DNA of 64,000 nt from Phytomonas francai (GCA_001766655.1 MJCC01000007.1:179275-243274); one strand, 5' to 3'; positions 1-10,799 are shown, counted from the stretch's first letter. A program made the numbers and translations. Notes: generated from the sequence alone by a model not told the origin.

Positions 1-120
1 CATGGAGTCCTTAGCAAGTTGTCTAATCGTAGTCTCATGGCTGATGGGAACACGAAAGGTCCCAGCGTGGAGGCCATCCCCCTCACTCACAAAACTAACC
101 GTAGCAAACTGAGGGTCCAT
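1..120 (-). CDS. Partial hypothetical protein, N-terminal 40 codons only
   Basis: Reading leftward from an ATG at 120, forty codons stay open to the window edge. The peptide begins MDPQFATVSF and continues with an ETTIRQLAKDS stretch. It lies on the strand used by all genes of the left block, downstream of the BAR-like gene, which is where the next gene of a polycistronic unit would be. Its codons look ordinary and its base composition is clearly less AT-rich than the gap from 121 onward. No family can be named from 40 residues. The gene continues beyond the left edge. Confidence 0.6.
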   Translation of the reverse strand, partial: MDPQFATVSFVSEGDGLHAGTFRVPISHETTIRQLAKDSM

Positions 121-874
121 AATAACAATGATAATAATCTAGGTAAATGAAATAAATAAATAAATAAATTTATGATGTAATTTTTTTTATATTGCCTTCA
201 AATCTGGAAAGCAAATGTAAGTATTTTAAAGAAAGTGGATCTAAAAAGTAAATCAAAAAAAAAATCAGCTCTAATGTATCTAGGGGAAAAAAGTGACCTG
301 TAAAATCGATTCCACTATCTCTCTCTATTTATTACCGAGCTGCCAAGAAGTTTGTAAAATAGAGACCGCCTTTTCAAGGAAAGCTGTGTGATTAAAATCA
401 ACTAAACAACTGTAAAGTGGGGGGAAATTTTTGGACAAGTGAATCTAAGAATAAAAAAAGAAGTATAATAGATCAAACTTCTAATTATTCTAAAAAGAAA
501 AAGTATAGAAAGAAAGACAAAAGGAGAACTTTCGCGAATTCATAAATTGCAAAGCACCTTGAAAATTGTGCAGCCTATTTCGTTGCAACCAATTGACGTG
601 TCTTTTCATTCATGACACTGGCTCTTTCCAAGCTTTGACCCCCTTTGAACATTTTGTGTAAAAAATATCTAAAATCGAAGCAATTGAAACTCAAAAATGA
701 AATTGTCTTTAAATCAAGATTGTTGATAGCGTAAGTTTCAAAAAAAAAGCAAGTTGATCCCCCGCTGTTGTTTTTACACCACCAACTACGACATATCACA
801 CTCGGCACAATAGGCCGACAGCGAATTGATACCTGTGTTGAGGGCAACACAGACAGGCGTAAATGGGAAGGAGG
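121..874. other. Intergenic, AT-rich
   Basis: This stretch is the 3' UTR of the BAR-like gene plus the 5' UTR of the gene cut at the left edge. It has A and T homopolymers and AAT repeats. A 91-codon minus-strand frame at 575-850 shows no protein-like character, so I do not call it. I see no RNA gene. Confidence 0.6.
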
Positions 875-1870
875 TCACGCCGAAAATTTTATTCTCCATT
901 CAGAGCCATCGAGCGAGGCATCGTTGGCGTCGGCCAGCGATACACCGCTGTCAGCCTTGAGATCCGTCAAAGCCCAATCCGCGTGCGTGTTAACGTTTTC
1001 CACGCCCCCCTTTTGAGGAAGAGCTGAGGCGTGTGGCGCCGCCGACGCCGGCTCCTCGAGCGGCAGGGTGTGGGATCCGTCCGGACGCGAACAGCCCACA
1101 CCGAGCACCCTGGGTTGAGAAGCAGGAAGAGGGTTGGGGGGTAGGGGGGTAGGCTGCAGAATGGGATTAGTTGGATACTCAGGGAGACAAGAAGTGCTAA
1201 ATAATTGACAAAATCCTGTGAATGCAGACTCTAGGAAAATTTTCAGGATCTGAACCATCATGTTCACACTGCGATCCAAAGACTGGCGCCCTTTGAGATA
1301 CAATTGCGAACATAAAATTTTGTAATTTTCTGTGGCCCGCCAGAACTCAATGCGCCAATTTTCTAGGGCCTGTTCATTACGGAGGACACGAGTGAAGTCT
1401 TGGGGTGGATTTTCACGCAAGCGGTTGACCTTAGCCTTGAAAAAGTTATACTCGAGCCGATTGCATCGGCGTAGATCCTCAAGGTTGTTGAGTTTTGCGC
1501 ATTCTTTGGTAAAATGTGCGAGCAGGTCGATACAATTGCTCTGAAGCCCTACACGATGTTCACTAGTAAGTGCGACAAGCTTAATACCTATTTCATAGAC
1601 ACCCTCTGCAAGTTGCCTCGCCTCCGCTGTAAGATCTGGTGATTGGCGGTGCTCCTCACCAATTTCCTTGAGTGTCCTTCCGAGATCCTCTAGCAGCCTA
1701 ATCGAACGACTCAACTTCTCGGATATGGATTGACTTCGAGACGCCATATCCGTCACCTTTCGCGACACCTCTTCGATGAACAGGTCTTCGGAGTTCGCAT
1801 CAATTCTAAAGACTTTTTCCTTCAGTCTCTGAGTGGTTCGACGAGCAAGCCCCTTAATAGCCTCCATCAT
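875..1870 (-). CDS. BAR-domain-like helical protein, function unknown
   Basis: A 331-residue protein. Residues about 1-235 are almost entirely amphipathic helix with the spacing and charge pattern of a BAR/arfaptin-type dimerisation and membrane-curvature domain: a basic N-terminal helix, long acidic/basic heptads, and a final hydrophobic helix near residues 205-230. The C-terminal hundred residues are low complexity, rich in Pro, Ser and Ala, with PTPLPPNPLP. If BAR-like, it would bind curved membranes in endocytosis or flagellar-pocket traffic; that is inference from fold pattern, not a recognised family. It follows MORN1 in the same transcription unit. The start is a double Met at 1870/1867 with no in-frame competitor upstream. 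Confidence 0.7.
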   Translation of the reverse strand: MMEAIKGLARRTTQRLKEKVFRIDANSEDLFIEEVSRKVTDMASRSQSISEKLSRSIRLLEDLGRTLKEIGEEHRQSPDLTAEARQLAEGVYEIGIKLVALTSEHRVGLQSNCIDLLAHFTKECAKLNNLEDLRRCNRLEYNFFKAKVNRLRENPPQDFTRVLRNEQALENWRIEFWRATENYKILCSQLYLKGRQSLDRSVNMMVQILKIFLESAFTGFCQLFSTSCLPEYPTNPILQPTPLPPNPLPASQPRVLGVGCSRPDGSHTLPLEEPASAAPHASALPQKGGVENVNTHADWALTDLKADSGVSLADANDASLDGSEWRIKFSA

Positions 1871-2773
1871 TGAAATCCTTTAACCGTCGTGCTAATCCTT
1901 CTTTGCTTCTTTTTTCGAAGCTGTATTTGCAATGAAGTAACCTATCAAGGTTCAAATTAGGGGGGAAAAAAATGGGAAAAAGAATGAAACGTACGCCTAT
2001 GATTTCTTCATTTTAAAAAAAAAACGCTACAGAGGAGGGGAAGCGTGTTCTCACCAATAGTAAAGGATCGAAGATATTGTGAAATACGCATGCGCTAACA
2101 ACTGATTTAATATGACTATAGATTTAAAAAACTCTAAACTTAACTCTAATTTTGAATTGTGGTTCTCAAATTTCAGCATTCCAGAATTTTCAGTTATCAA
2201 CAATACCAGTACAAACTCTAAACGAACCCTAGCAAGGAAAATCGAATAAATTAAAAATGAGTGCCTGCGATTGTCTTAGCAAAGCCCGGAAAGCACTAAA
2301 TACTGTCAATACATTTGAAAATTGTTTAATTCTATAAATTATGAAAAACTATCAGAAACGAATAATTTGAGAAAGAAAATCAACCTGATAAATAGTGAAT
2401 GTTGAAAGGAAATTAAAATTCTTTGTCTATGCGTGGGCTCTAAATTGATTTACCAAGCAGTTTTCCTGTTAACTCCAATGTTTGGGATCAATGAAGTGCC
2501 TTGTTTGAATCTTTTTTTTTCTTTCTTGGGAGCGTCAATAATAATCTAAACACTTTAAAAATCCTCCCCGTCTGGGTAAACTTGTGCTTTTCCCCATGAA
2601 CTCAACAGTTCTAATTCGCATGAACAATAATAATAACTTCTGAACGCGTCAAAAAGAACGTTATGCAATTAGTCCAAAGGACAAATAGATTTAAGCTTAG
2701 TTTTTATAATTAAGGGTTCGGGATAAAACTTACGCTAATATCAAGGACGACAAAGATCTAGGGAATAAAAACA
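1871..2773. other. Intergenic, AT-rich
   Basis: About 900 bases of UTR-type DNA between MORN1 and the BAR-like gene. No open frame on either strand looks coding. Several A/T runs are present, and T-rich minus-strand tracts near 2010-2030 could be splice polypyrimidine tracts. No RNA gene seen. Confidence 0.6.
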
Positions 2774-3850
2774 TTAGTAGTCGGGGTTATTGAGATCGCA
2801 ATTTGCAGAAAGTATGAATTCCCCCTGACCGACGCATTTATTATCCTTCCAGTTTCCTATGTAGACGGATCCGTCCTTCAGGATGATCCGACCTTTGCCC
2901 TCTTTTTTGCCATTCACCCAGCTGCCCTCATAGCTGGAGCCGTCAGGCAGAATCAGCTGGCCCTCACCGTGGCGTAGGTCATTCATCCATGTTCCCTCGT
3001 AACGGCAACCGTTAGCATATTCCAAAACACCGTAGCCGTTGGCCCTGTCGTTCTCCCACTCCCCCTCGTACGTATCCTTGTTGCTATAAACAAGGATACC
3101 ATGGCCCTGCTTCTTTCCTTGATACCACTCCCCTGTGTAGCGATCACCCTGCAGATAAGTGAGCGTTCCAGTTCCATGGGCCTTATCGCCTAGCCAATAC
3201 CCTTCATAGTGCTCTCCGTTGACGTAGGTTAGGACACCATATCCCTGCTTCACATCCTCGACCCACTCGCCCTCGTACCTATTGCCATTAGAAAAGATAT
3301 AAGTGCCTTTACCGTGCATCTTGCCATCCTGCCACTCACCCTCGTAAATTCCACCATCCGCATAGTAGTACTTACCCCAGCCTTGCATATGTCCGTCGAC
3401 CCAGTTACCGTCATATTTCTCCGACACGCCGCCGTCAGGTGCTGCGTAAGTGACCGTCCCTTTTCCATGGCGCTTATCATCCTTCCACTCACCCTCGTAG
3501 CTGTCACCATTGGAGTAGTGGTAGGTGCCCATGCCATGCATTTGGCCATCCTTCCAATCCCCTTTGTAAGCATCCCCGTCGGCATACTCAAGGGTGCCGC
3601 GGCCGTTTATGCGGCCAAAAGTCCAATTTCCAGTGTACACATTGCCGCTGACATAGTGGCACGTTCCCTTCCCGTGCACCTTGTCCTCCAACCACTCACC
3701 TTCATAACGGCTACCATCAGCGTAGGTGTACACGCCGTGGCCGTGGCGCTTCCCGTACACCCAATCGCCCTCGTATTTCTCCTTGTTGGGATAAATAAGA
3801 AAGCCACGGCCATGCATCTGGCCATTCTCAATTTCGCCGGTGTACATCAT
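2774..3850 (-). CDS. MORN1: MORN1, MORN-repeat protein of the hook complex
   Basis: The 358-residue protein is built almost wholly of about 15 tandem MORN repeats (consensus YEGEW-x(3)-K-x-HGKGxxxYxxGxx) from residue 1 to about 345. Its length, N-terminus ([16 protein letters not shown]) and all-repeat architecture match the trypanosome MORN1 I recall. MORN1 is a component of the cytoskeletal hook complex around the flagellar pocket neck and is needed for cargo entry to the pocket. MORN repeats form rigid beta-hairpin rods. Tandem repetition makes the DNA quasi-periodic (about 69 bases), which explains the long mirror frames on other strands. It lies between RAD23 and the BAR-like gene on the minus strand. 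Confidence 0.9.
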   Translation of the reverse strand: MMYTGEIENGQMHGRGFLIYPNKEKYEGDWVYGKRHGHGVYTYADGSRYEGEWLEDKVHGKGTCHYVSGNVYTGNWTFGRINGRGTLEYADGDAYKGDWKDGQMHGMGTYHYSNGDSYEGEWKDDKRHGKGTVTYAAPDGGVSEKYDGNWVDGHMQGWGKYYYADGGIYEGEWQDGKMHGKGTYIFSNGNRYEGEWVEDVKQGYGVLTYVNGEHYEGYWLGDKAHGTGTLTYLQGDRYTGEWYQGKKQGHGILVYSNKDTYEGEWENDRANGYGVLEYANGCRYEGTWMNDLRHGEGQLILPDGSSYEGSWVNGKKEGKGRIILKDGSVYIGNWKDNKCVGQGEFILSANCDLNNPDY

Positions 3851-4649
3851 TTTCCTGAAAAAGTGACTATCTACCTACGTGAATGTGACCCCCTTAAACA
3901 CCTGTGTTTGAATATTAAATGTGAGCAATGGGGGGGGGGAAAGGAAGAGATAGAAAATGGCTATCATAGAAGTTAGAAAAATAGGATTGCCAGAGCCTCA
4001 ACATATGCAGGCTCACCTATTGCCGATCCTTTCCGCTATTAGTAATGCCATGAATGAAAGCTAATGATTTCCATCATTGAAATGCACTACGTTGGTATAA
4101 CCTTCGGACATGTTTTTATTATTTGAATAAAATAAAAATTTTCCACCACAAAAACAAAAGAACACAGTATAGAAAAGGTGGAAAGCACGAAGCTGGAAAA
4201 TGCAGCCATAATAAGAGAATGGTATCACACACACACACACACACACACACACTCTCTCTCTCTCTGTGGTTCAATTGAGATACGCATAAATTTGTTTATC
4301 ATCAAGACTCGGGGCCTAACAATTTAAAGAAGAAATCACAAAATTGCTTCTATCAAATCGAGGCGCAAGAGAGTTTTCAGGCCCTTTATAACAGGACTAT
4401 CCCATCTGCATTGATTTCTATTTTTTTTTATTTATACATCTTGCAATACATTTCTCATTTTTTTAGATTCACACTTACATGTAGACTGAGAGCGTGGTTA
4501 AAGTGCAATGTGAAAACTAAATAATCCAAAAGTACGCTTTGACGGGCGAATATCTGTGTTACCCCTTTACACACCCAGGAAGGGGTTATCATGGTGGATA
4601 AAAAGAAAATAGAAAGCCATAATAAGAAACGCATCCCAAGTACGAGCCC
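3851..4649. other. Intergenic with CA/TC microsatellite
   Basis: This is the 5' region of MORN1 and 3' region of RAD23. It contains a compound dinucleotide repeat and G and T runs. A 63-codon minus-strand frame across the repeat is an artefact of its low complexity. No other gene or RNA seen. Confidence 0.6.
4226..4265. repeat. Compound microsatellite (CA)13 then (TC)6
   Basis: A perfect CA run passes directly into a TC run. In the direction of transcription of this block (minus) it reads GA then GT, a purine-rich/alternating tract in the RAD23-MORN1 intergenic RNA. Likely length-polymorphic. Confidence 0.95.
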
Positions 4650-5819
4650 TTACCTTTCTCCCTCCTCCGTATCACCGGGCTCATCATTGTCCTCCTCTCC
4701 TAAGTTTTGGAATTGACCAACCAGTTGCTCCAACAAAGCGGGTGGAACGCCACCATTCTCAAAGAGGATATTCGCGGCTAGTTCCTGATTTTGTTGTGTA
4801 GCGAGGTAGACTATCAGTGCGCTCTGTTCATCCCACATCCCTGCACCAAGCTCGACAAGTTGTCGAACAGCCGCTTGGTCGGACTCCGTGAGCTGTACCT
4901 CTACGGGGAGGTTTCCCATAACATTACTACCACCCGCCGTTGTCGTCGGATTCGCCGGTTCACCAGCGGTTTCATTCATAATCTGCAAGAATTCCGCCTG
5001 ATTGGCTTCGATGAGCTGAAAAATATTCGGATACCGATCCCCGATTTGCTGTATCACAACCGGCAGGCTTTCCTGGTTGCTCTGAAAGACGGCGCGGATG
5101 TCCTCGAAGTGTGGGATGGTCCACAAGGCCGCGCGCAGGTCGGATGCGCCGGGCTCGGGCTCCACCCTCGAAACGGCCCGGAGGGCGCCGACGGGCTGCG
5201 TGGGATGGGCCGAGCCCGGGGCGGGGGCGGGGGAAGGGGCGGGCTCCGTGAGCTCCCGGAGAAGGGCCGACGGGATGCCGGTGCAGAGGTACTCGACGGC
5301 GCGGTCGGGGTTGAGATAGGCGGCGCGCAGCGCGAGCGCGACCTGCGCGCGGTCCTCGAAGCCCATCGCGACGATGCCGTCGATGAGGTCGGCGCTCACG
5401 CCGCTGGCGGGGTCCGGCGTCGTCGAGGGGGGGGGGAGGGGGGCCTGGGCCTGGGGCTGCGGCTGCGGCTGGGGAGAGGACGGCGGGGGGGAGGACGTCT
5501 CCCCCGCCGGCGGGGGCGTCGGAGGGCCGGCGCTCGCGGGCTGGGGTGCCCCCTCGCGGGCTGTCGGCGTCGCCGACTGGGGGAGGGGGGGCTTCGGGAT
5601 GCTGCACTTCTTCCCCGCGATGATCAGCGTGTCATTCTCCGCCATCTTTGCCTCCTCGACAGTGGTGGCGTCGGCTAGAATGACGCCCTTGTAACACAGT
5701 CGAAGCGTGCTGATATCGTACTCTGCTTCTAAGGTCTTTTTGATCTCAAGAACTGTGGTGGCCTCAGAGACCTCCACATCTTGTAGTTTCCCTGTTATGG
5801 ATTTCAGAAATATTTTCAT
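4650..5819 (-). CDS. RAD23: RAD23 homologue, UBL-UBA ubiquitin shuttle / NER factor
   Basis: The 389 residues show the full RAD23 order. A ubiquitin-like domain spans 1-70 (MKIFLKSITGK start, KGVILAD hairpin). A Pro/Ala/Gln linker follows at about 73-140. UBA1 is at 142-183 (VAMGFEDRAQV), the XPC-binding STI1-like domain at about 226-283 (FQSNQESLPVVIQQI, NIFQLIEANQAEFL), and UBA2 at 310-353. RAD23 delivers ubiquitylated proteins to the proteasome through its UBL and stabilises XPC/Rad4 in nucleotide excision repair. The linker-to-UBA1 part (about 5100-5640) is far more GC-rich than the ends of the gene. An acidic tail closes the protein, slightly unusual since many RAD23s end soon after UBA2. 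Confidence 0.93.
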   Translation of the reverse strand: MKIFLKSITGKLQDVEVSEATTVLEIKKTLEAEYDISTLRLCYKGVILADATTVEEAKMAENDTLIIAGKKCSIPKPPLPQSATPTAREGAPQPASAGPPTPPPAGETSSPPPSSPQPQPQPQAQAPLPPPSTTPDPASGVSADLIDGIVAMGFEDRAQVALALRAAYLNPDRAVEYLCTGIPSALLRELTEPAPSPAPAPGSAHPTQPVGALRAVSRVEPEPGASDLRAALWTIPHFEDIRAVFQSNQESLPVVIQQIGDRYPNIFQLIEANQAEFLQIMNETAGEPANPTTTAGGSNVMGNLPVEVQLTESDQAAVRQLVELGAGMWDEQSALIVYLATQQNQELAANILFENGGVPPALLEQLVGQFQNLGEEDNDEPGDTEEGER

Positions 5820-6525
5820 TTCCTTTTATACTTTTTAGTTATTTGAAATCTTTGATGCTATTTGTATGAAAATAATTCCTTCTTCGGAAAGAAGGTACTG
5901 AAAGCAGATAAAGGAAAAAATATAAAAAGTAAAATTATGTACTGTTGGGAGGGAAATTTTCAAGTGAGATTTCGACCTTAGGTAGCGCGAAGTCAATAAA
6001 GAAAGAATCGAAGGCAAGAAAGTCACGCTCTGTGTTAATAATAGTCATGCTAAACCAAACCGTGTAAACCTCAGAGGGAATAAAGTACTCTTATTGGATG
6101 CATCGCCTCATCTGAATCCTAGTCAGATGGGGGGAAAAAACTGTACATGATTGGCTACTTGGTTAAAGGTTATGAAAGTAACCCAATAGACAGCACACGC
6201 TTAACGGGACTTGAATAGACCTGTCGGCTAGATGCCTCATAACCCCCTCCCTTGTAAAGTCATGGAAACTGTAATTCAGAGCCTCTAGCTATGTCTTCTT
6301 AGCGATCGTGAAAATGTTCAGACATCCACTCGGTCCTTAGTGCCGGTGCCAGAAAACAACCTGAAAAGTGCGGTACCCAAATGCAGCTATTCTATAATGG
6401 GCGCAGAAAAAAACAGTTCAGAGGGCGAAAGACGCTGTGGCTGAAAAGATATTCGCAGCATTTGCTCTTGCACTGCAAGTACTATCTCAGATTTTAAAAA
6501 GTAGGCAATTTACCCCCCCCCCCCC
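5820..6525. other. Intergenic with poly-C run at one end
   Basis: This stretch separates RAD23 from the 879-residue gene. The RAD23 5' region (5820-6030) is T/A-rich on the coding strand. Positions 6040-6450 are less AT-rich than other gaps but have no supported frame. A 14-C run abuts the upstream gene's stop codon. Confidence 0.6.
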
Positions 6526-6526
6526 C
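6513..6526. repeat. 14-C homopolymer (poly-G on the coding strand)
   Basis: Fourteen consecutive C on the plus strand. The base at 6526 is also the last base of the minus-strand TAG stop, so in the mRNA the stop codon runs straight into a G tract. Confidence 0.95.
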
Positions 6527-9165
6527 TAATTCCTGTTGCTGAGAAAAACGCTCCTGGTATGTTTTTTGATGGTGTCCAGTTGCTGCTTCTTCTCATATCG
6601 GCTGCGCTCCCGCAGTATGGTCTCAAAGGCTGGGTTTTGGGAATTGGTCATGCTCTTGGCAAGGGAGTGGTGCTCCAAAACGTATAAGAGGTAGTTCTCA
6701 CCAAATCGCACAATCTGCCCTTCAACATGGTAACGAACGATACTGGAAGGGGTTTCTTTTTGAAATGCACAAAGCACCTGCTCACCCGAGTCAGTTTGCA
6801 TCCAAATCAGGTTATGGAAGCGCTCAAAAAGATGCCGCGGTATTGGCTGGATTTTGGTTTCAACTCTTATCCCTTGGAAAAAGGTCAAACGACCCACATC
6901 CTCCTCCTTAAGCTCGCCGATATTCACTACTGAAATAGAAGGACAGGCACTAACACTCTTATTGGGCGGACTCGCTTGTTCAGAAACAAGGGGCAGACTA
7001 ACCGAATCTTTGTATTCGTCTCTACCAAAAATGTCGACCAGCGATAGCGTTGATCCGAAGTTACGTTCCAGTGCTATCAAACTTTCGGCGGAAGGGAACA
7101 GACTCCTTTCAAACGCCTCGCGCATAGTATGGCACTGCCTCAGTTGGTCTAACTTGTGAATGCATTCAAGGCAGTCCTGAGAAAGGCTATGGTGTAGCAA
7201 ATAAAGCGGGTCAGTTGCTAGATCCAAAAGGGATTTGCTAAGCCGAATACGATGAATACGACCGCCACAACCTCCACCAGCCTCATCTACATCCAAGTCA
7301 GCGGCCGCAAAAGTGGGTCCCTTCGTAGTCGATGGGGTTGTCAGCTGCAAAGAACCCTCGATATCGGGACGCTCAGCTGCATGGCCCCTCGGGGGGGTGA
7401 CAAGTGGTGGGTAGTGATGATAATACCGCATCGGCACAAAGAGCTCCGAGTTCATCAAAAACCTAATGTCGCCACTGCCACCCGACGCCGCATAAAGAAC
7501 GCGTGTGATTCGGTGAAGCTCTCCTATTGGGCCCTCCAAGCACACGAAGTGAAATTCACCATCAGCTACTTCAAAGCCGCTAATGCCTGGCGGCGTTAAA
7601 ACCTTGAAAGGTTGCTCAAATGGTGTGGGCTTGCTCAATGACGTCGTCACCTGGGCAAGGGAGGCCTCAACCTTGTCCGCTTCTCGTGTCTTGCGGCTTT
7701 TCTGGTCAGGTGCCAGTGACGCCTTTGAAACTCGCGTGCTTTCACTTTTGGTCTCCTCACTATCAGTCACCGCCTCGGGTGGCAAGGACGGTGGCTGGCA
7801 TAAGACTACATTCCCCTTGCGTCCGGCTTTCTTGGAGTTGAGCAACTCACGGACCATGGCGTCCAAAAAGGCTTTGATACATGGGGCAGCATAGGGCACT
7901 ATCATCAAGCTGCGCGATAAGAATTGCGCCGCTGCCGGCTCACCACCCTTGTCCACGTGTTGCAAATTAGGCAACGGGTGGAAAAAGTTGAGCTTCAACC
8001 TCACAGCACATGCCGCGGTTAAACAGTTTGCCGCATGGAAAGAAAAGCTCGTGCGAGAGGGCAGCAACTGTACATCCGCATCAAAATAGGTCTGCCGATC
8101 CATCGCGAACGCTCGCACACTGAGCAGCCCCACATCAACAAGGTGCCCCATCCCTATCTCCGCCGTCGGGTCTTCCGAATCGACAGCGGGCGCAGGCGTC
8201 TCATTGGATAGACGGAGGGATACCTTCACGGGGGATAGCACTGCGGCCTGATAGACCTCCAGGGGGGTCTGATCCCCGAGCAGCAGCACCCCTCGCAGCA
8301 CCTCGCCGCCCTCCGATTGGTAGGCAACGTTCTGGTACGACGACACGAGGGTGTGATTGGCGAATCCTACAGAAACCCTAAAACGCTTCTGTTGCTTCTC
8401 CTGGAACAAGAGCTGATCTAAATGTTGGACACCAGAGACCCTGACGGAAACTGGGCGACATTTGGGCATTAATACATCGGGAATAAGGCAATCGTCCCGT
8501 ACGCGCAGCTCTATCCAGCAGCGCTTCAAGAACCCAAGTTGGGATACCTCAACAGGGTAGGTTTGCGTTCGAGCTCGCATAAGATCATCAAGAAAAATAG
8601 GAATATTAAAAATCTTATCCACTTTAGCACCCTCGTTTGCTAGAAGAGAAATTTTCCGACTACTATGCGCGAAGCTTTCTTTTCCCAGGCCCACTGGAGA
8701 CCTCCCGGTCTTTTTCTCGAGACCAAGATACTTCTTAGTATCAAAGGAATTAATTAAGCCACGCTCGTCCTTCTGAGTTACGGCATTTTTTTGTGCATTG
8801 TCGGGGTCTAAAGAAGAGGGCAAAGGGATGCATACTGAATATAGCTCAACAAAGGATCTTACATCACTTTGAAAAAGCTCACGCAATGCGTCGAAGTCCA
8901 GGACAATACGCTTTTCTATGAGCTCCCTGGATATGAGTGTGTTATTTTCGCGAAAGCATTTAGTAAAGCAGTCGTTAAGGGGCACTTCGGCAGACTCATG
9001 ACACAGCTTTACACGTGCTATAAGGTTTAATTCATGACTCAATTTGCCTACATCCAGTAACTCAGCATGGAAAACGACTGTTAGAATTCGCTCGAACTCG
9101 TTTAAAATGACGGCTTCGACAACTGGAAGTCGAGATTTAAATTGATGTCCCCTATTTTTCGCCAT
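6526..9165 (-). CDS. Hypothetical protein, 879 aa, possibly flagellar
   Basis: This long intact frame begins MAKNRGHQFK. Residues about 1-330 look globular, with alternating hydrophobic beta-rich segments. Residues about 440-520 are low complexity (Ser, Lys, Glu, Thr). A second globular part follows (FEVADGEFHFVCLEGPIGEL, then a helical region rich in HSLSQDCLECIHKLDQL). The C-terminus is basic (RSRYEKKQQLDTIKKHTRS). I weakly suspect kinship with cilium-associated proteins of the DUF4550/CFAP92 type because of the 'evaDGEFHFVCLEG' segment, but no diagnostic motif is visible and I do not assign it. There are no membrane segments or signal peptide. Confidence 0.85.
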   Translation of the reverse strand: MAKNRGHQFKSRLPVVEAVILNEFERILTVVFHAELLDVGKLSHELNLIARVKLCHESAEVPLNDCFTKCFRENNTLISRELIEKRIVLDFDALRELFQSDVRSFVELYSVCIPLPSSLDPDNAQKNAVTQKDERGLINSFDTKKYLGLEKKTGRSPVGLGKESFAHSSRKISLLANEGAKVDKIFNIPIFLDDLMRARTQTYPVEVSQLGFLKRCWIELRVRDDCLIPDVLMPKCRPVSVRVSGVQHLDQLLFQEKQQKRFRVSVGFANHTLVSSYQNVAYQSEGGEVLRGVLLLGDQTPLEVYQAAVLSPVKVSLRLSNETPAPAVDSEDPTAEIGMGHLVDVGLLSVRAFAMDRQTYFDADVQLLPSRTSFSFHAANCLTAACAVRLKLNFFHPLPNLQHVDKGGEPAAAQFLSRSLMIVPYAAPCIKAFLDAMVRELLNSKKAGRKGNVVLCQPPSLPPEAVTDSEETKSESTRVSKASLAPDQKSRKTREADKVEASLAQVTTSLSKPTPFEQPFKVLTPPGISGFEVADGEFHFVCLEGPIGELHRITRVLYAASGGSGDIRFLMNSELFVPMRYYHHYPPLVTPPRGHAAERPDIEGSLQLTTPSTTKGPTFAAADLDVDEAGGGCGGRIHRIRLSKSLLDLATDPLYLLHHSLSQDCLECIHKLDQLRQCHTMREAFERSLFPSAESLIALERNFGSTLSLVDIFGRDEYKDSVSLPLVSEQASPPNKSVSACPSISVVNIGELKEEDVGRLTFFQGIRVETKIQPIPRHLFERFHNLIWMQTDSGEQVLCAFQKETPSSIVRYHVEGQIVRFGENYLLYVLEHHSLAKSMTNSQNPAFETILRERSRYEKKQQLDTIKKHTRSVFLSNRN

Positions 9166-10799
9166 TTTATGGGCATCGATTACGGTATGTTTAATCTTTA
9201 AAGAGGAAAGTAATTAAAAGAAAAAATTTAAAGTGTTATGTATATAGGTAAAAGACAGTTGTGTCCAGAATAAAATACGAAGAACTTCAGGGTCCAGTAT
9301 ATTAATAACAAAAAATGAATTGAAGTGAATTGACCAGATCAGATAATATTAATACTTATACACAATTATAGAATGGTTTATAGGGATAATAATAATAAAA
9401 AACCCTCAAGGAACATCAAATTGTAAAATTCATATACCATCTATTCATTTATATCGAAAAGTTAGAAGATGTATGGACCGCATAGTATCATAATTTACAT
9501 GATTAATATTCTCCATGAGATCTTTAGGATCATATTATTTAGAATAACAGAATAATACAAACTGCAACATATCCTAACACGCTAAAAGAACGAGTCAACA
9601 ATAATAAAATGGTCCATGGATGTTCACGATCATTGTAAACCGATGTTATCAACTTGGGTATAACCCACTCTGTCTTCCATTAGACGATACTCCCACGATC
9701 GCTTGGCAATCACCAAAGCTGCAACATGGACTGGGCAATCTCTTTTTCTGCCCGAGAAATCAAAATCGATGCTATGCAGTTTGCTAACAGAGGTTTATTG
9801 GCTACTGAATTCATCAGGATCATGAGACACATTGTCAACGACCAGTAAACGAGTATTCAAGATTTTGGCTCCCACCAAATTAGAGAATGTCCCACATTTG
9901 ACCTAGCAGGCTCTGCACACAAGAATCGGGTATGCGACGCAGTGTCGCTTTCGCCAAAACTGAGACCACTTGTTGCAGTGGGGGAAAAATGACCTCGAGA
10001 AGCACTTCATGTAGGTCCAAAGTAAATTATCCTACCCCGAAGTTTGCAATTATTCAGGTCACAGACTCAGAGAGGCCCTCATAAATAAAGGCAAATCAAC
10101 CATAACGGGAAATCACCTTATGCATGAATACCTCTCTGGCTTTATTGTGTTAGAACATAACTCTTTTTGCCACACGAAGCCTCCGTTACCGGTTAGGCTA
10201 GCTAAATTCACACATGAAAATCCCATATGCGGTTAAAAAACTCATCACTACACAACAGTTGAGGACTGTAACCATCATAATGTCTATGCATTTAGCTGAA
10301 TAATTGTCAGAATCTGCACAATTCCTATATATGGGGTCATTATCAAGGATGTCACTTAACTGAGCAAGTAATGCGTTCGCATAGATCTGATAACCTTTGT
10401 TCAGCTAGTAAGCCAAAAGGACTCAATAAAGGTTTATTTTAGTTAAAGTCCTCGTGAAAGTCGCTGGTAAAACTAATGCATCGTACACATAGGATACTCC
10501 AAAATCCTAACCCTACGTGACGCATAGAATTAACAATGAAGAAAAAATATCTAACAGTGAACTTCGGCGAGGACTATTGTTTCAATCAAACAAAGTGAAG
10601 CTATGGTAAGGCGGAAAATATCGAGGTTCGGGCTAAAGGAACTAAAAGATGTATTATATCCATTTGCATAAATGTGTTCCTCATTTCTAAAAGAAGTAGT
10701 GTATTCGGTAAAGAGCCTGATTTGGAGCCAAGCCTCTAAAAAGCTCGGCTGTACCCTTGCAAGTTCTATGATTGCCAAAGAAGAAAAATATTAAAATTT
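9166..10799. other. Long intergenic gap, possible decayed minus-strand gene
   Basis: The first 400 bases (9166-9600) are AT-rich UTR. From about 9600 to 10780 the composition is closer to coding. Three minus-strand frames carry successive open, protein-like stretches broken by stops: about 9845-9990, about 10205-10410 and 10551-10778 (the last lacks an ATG). No family is recognisable. In AT-rich DNA such open stretches can arise by chance, so I do not call a pseudogene. Confidence 0.35.

Noticed and set aside
3314..3976. 220-codon plus-strand frame opposite MORN1
   Set aside because: It mirrors the MORN repeats, is antisense to an unmistakable gene, and its residues just reflect the repeat complement.
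4791..5678. 295-codon plus-strand frame opposite RAD23
   Set aside because: Composition is Gly/Arg low complexity arising from the complement of the Pro-rich linker.
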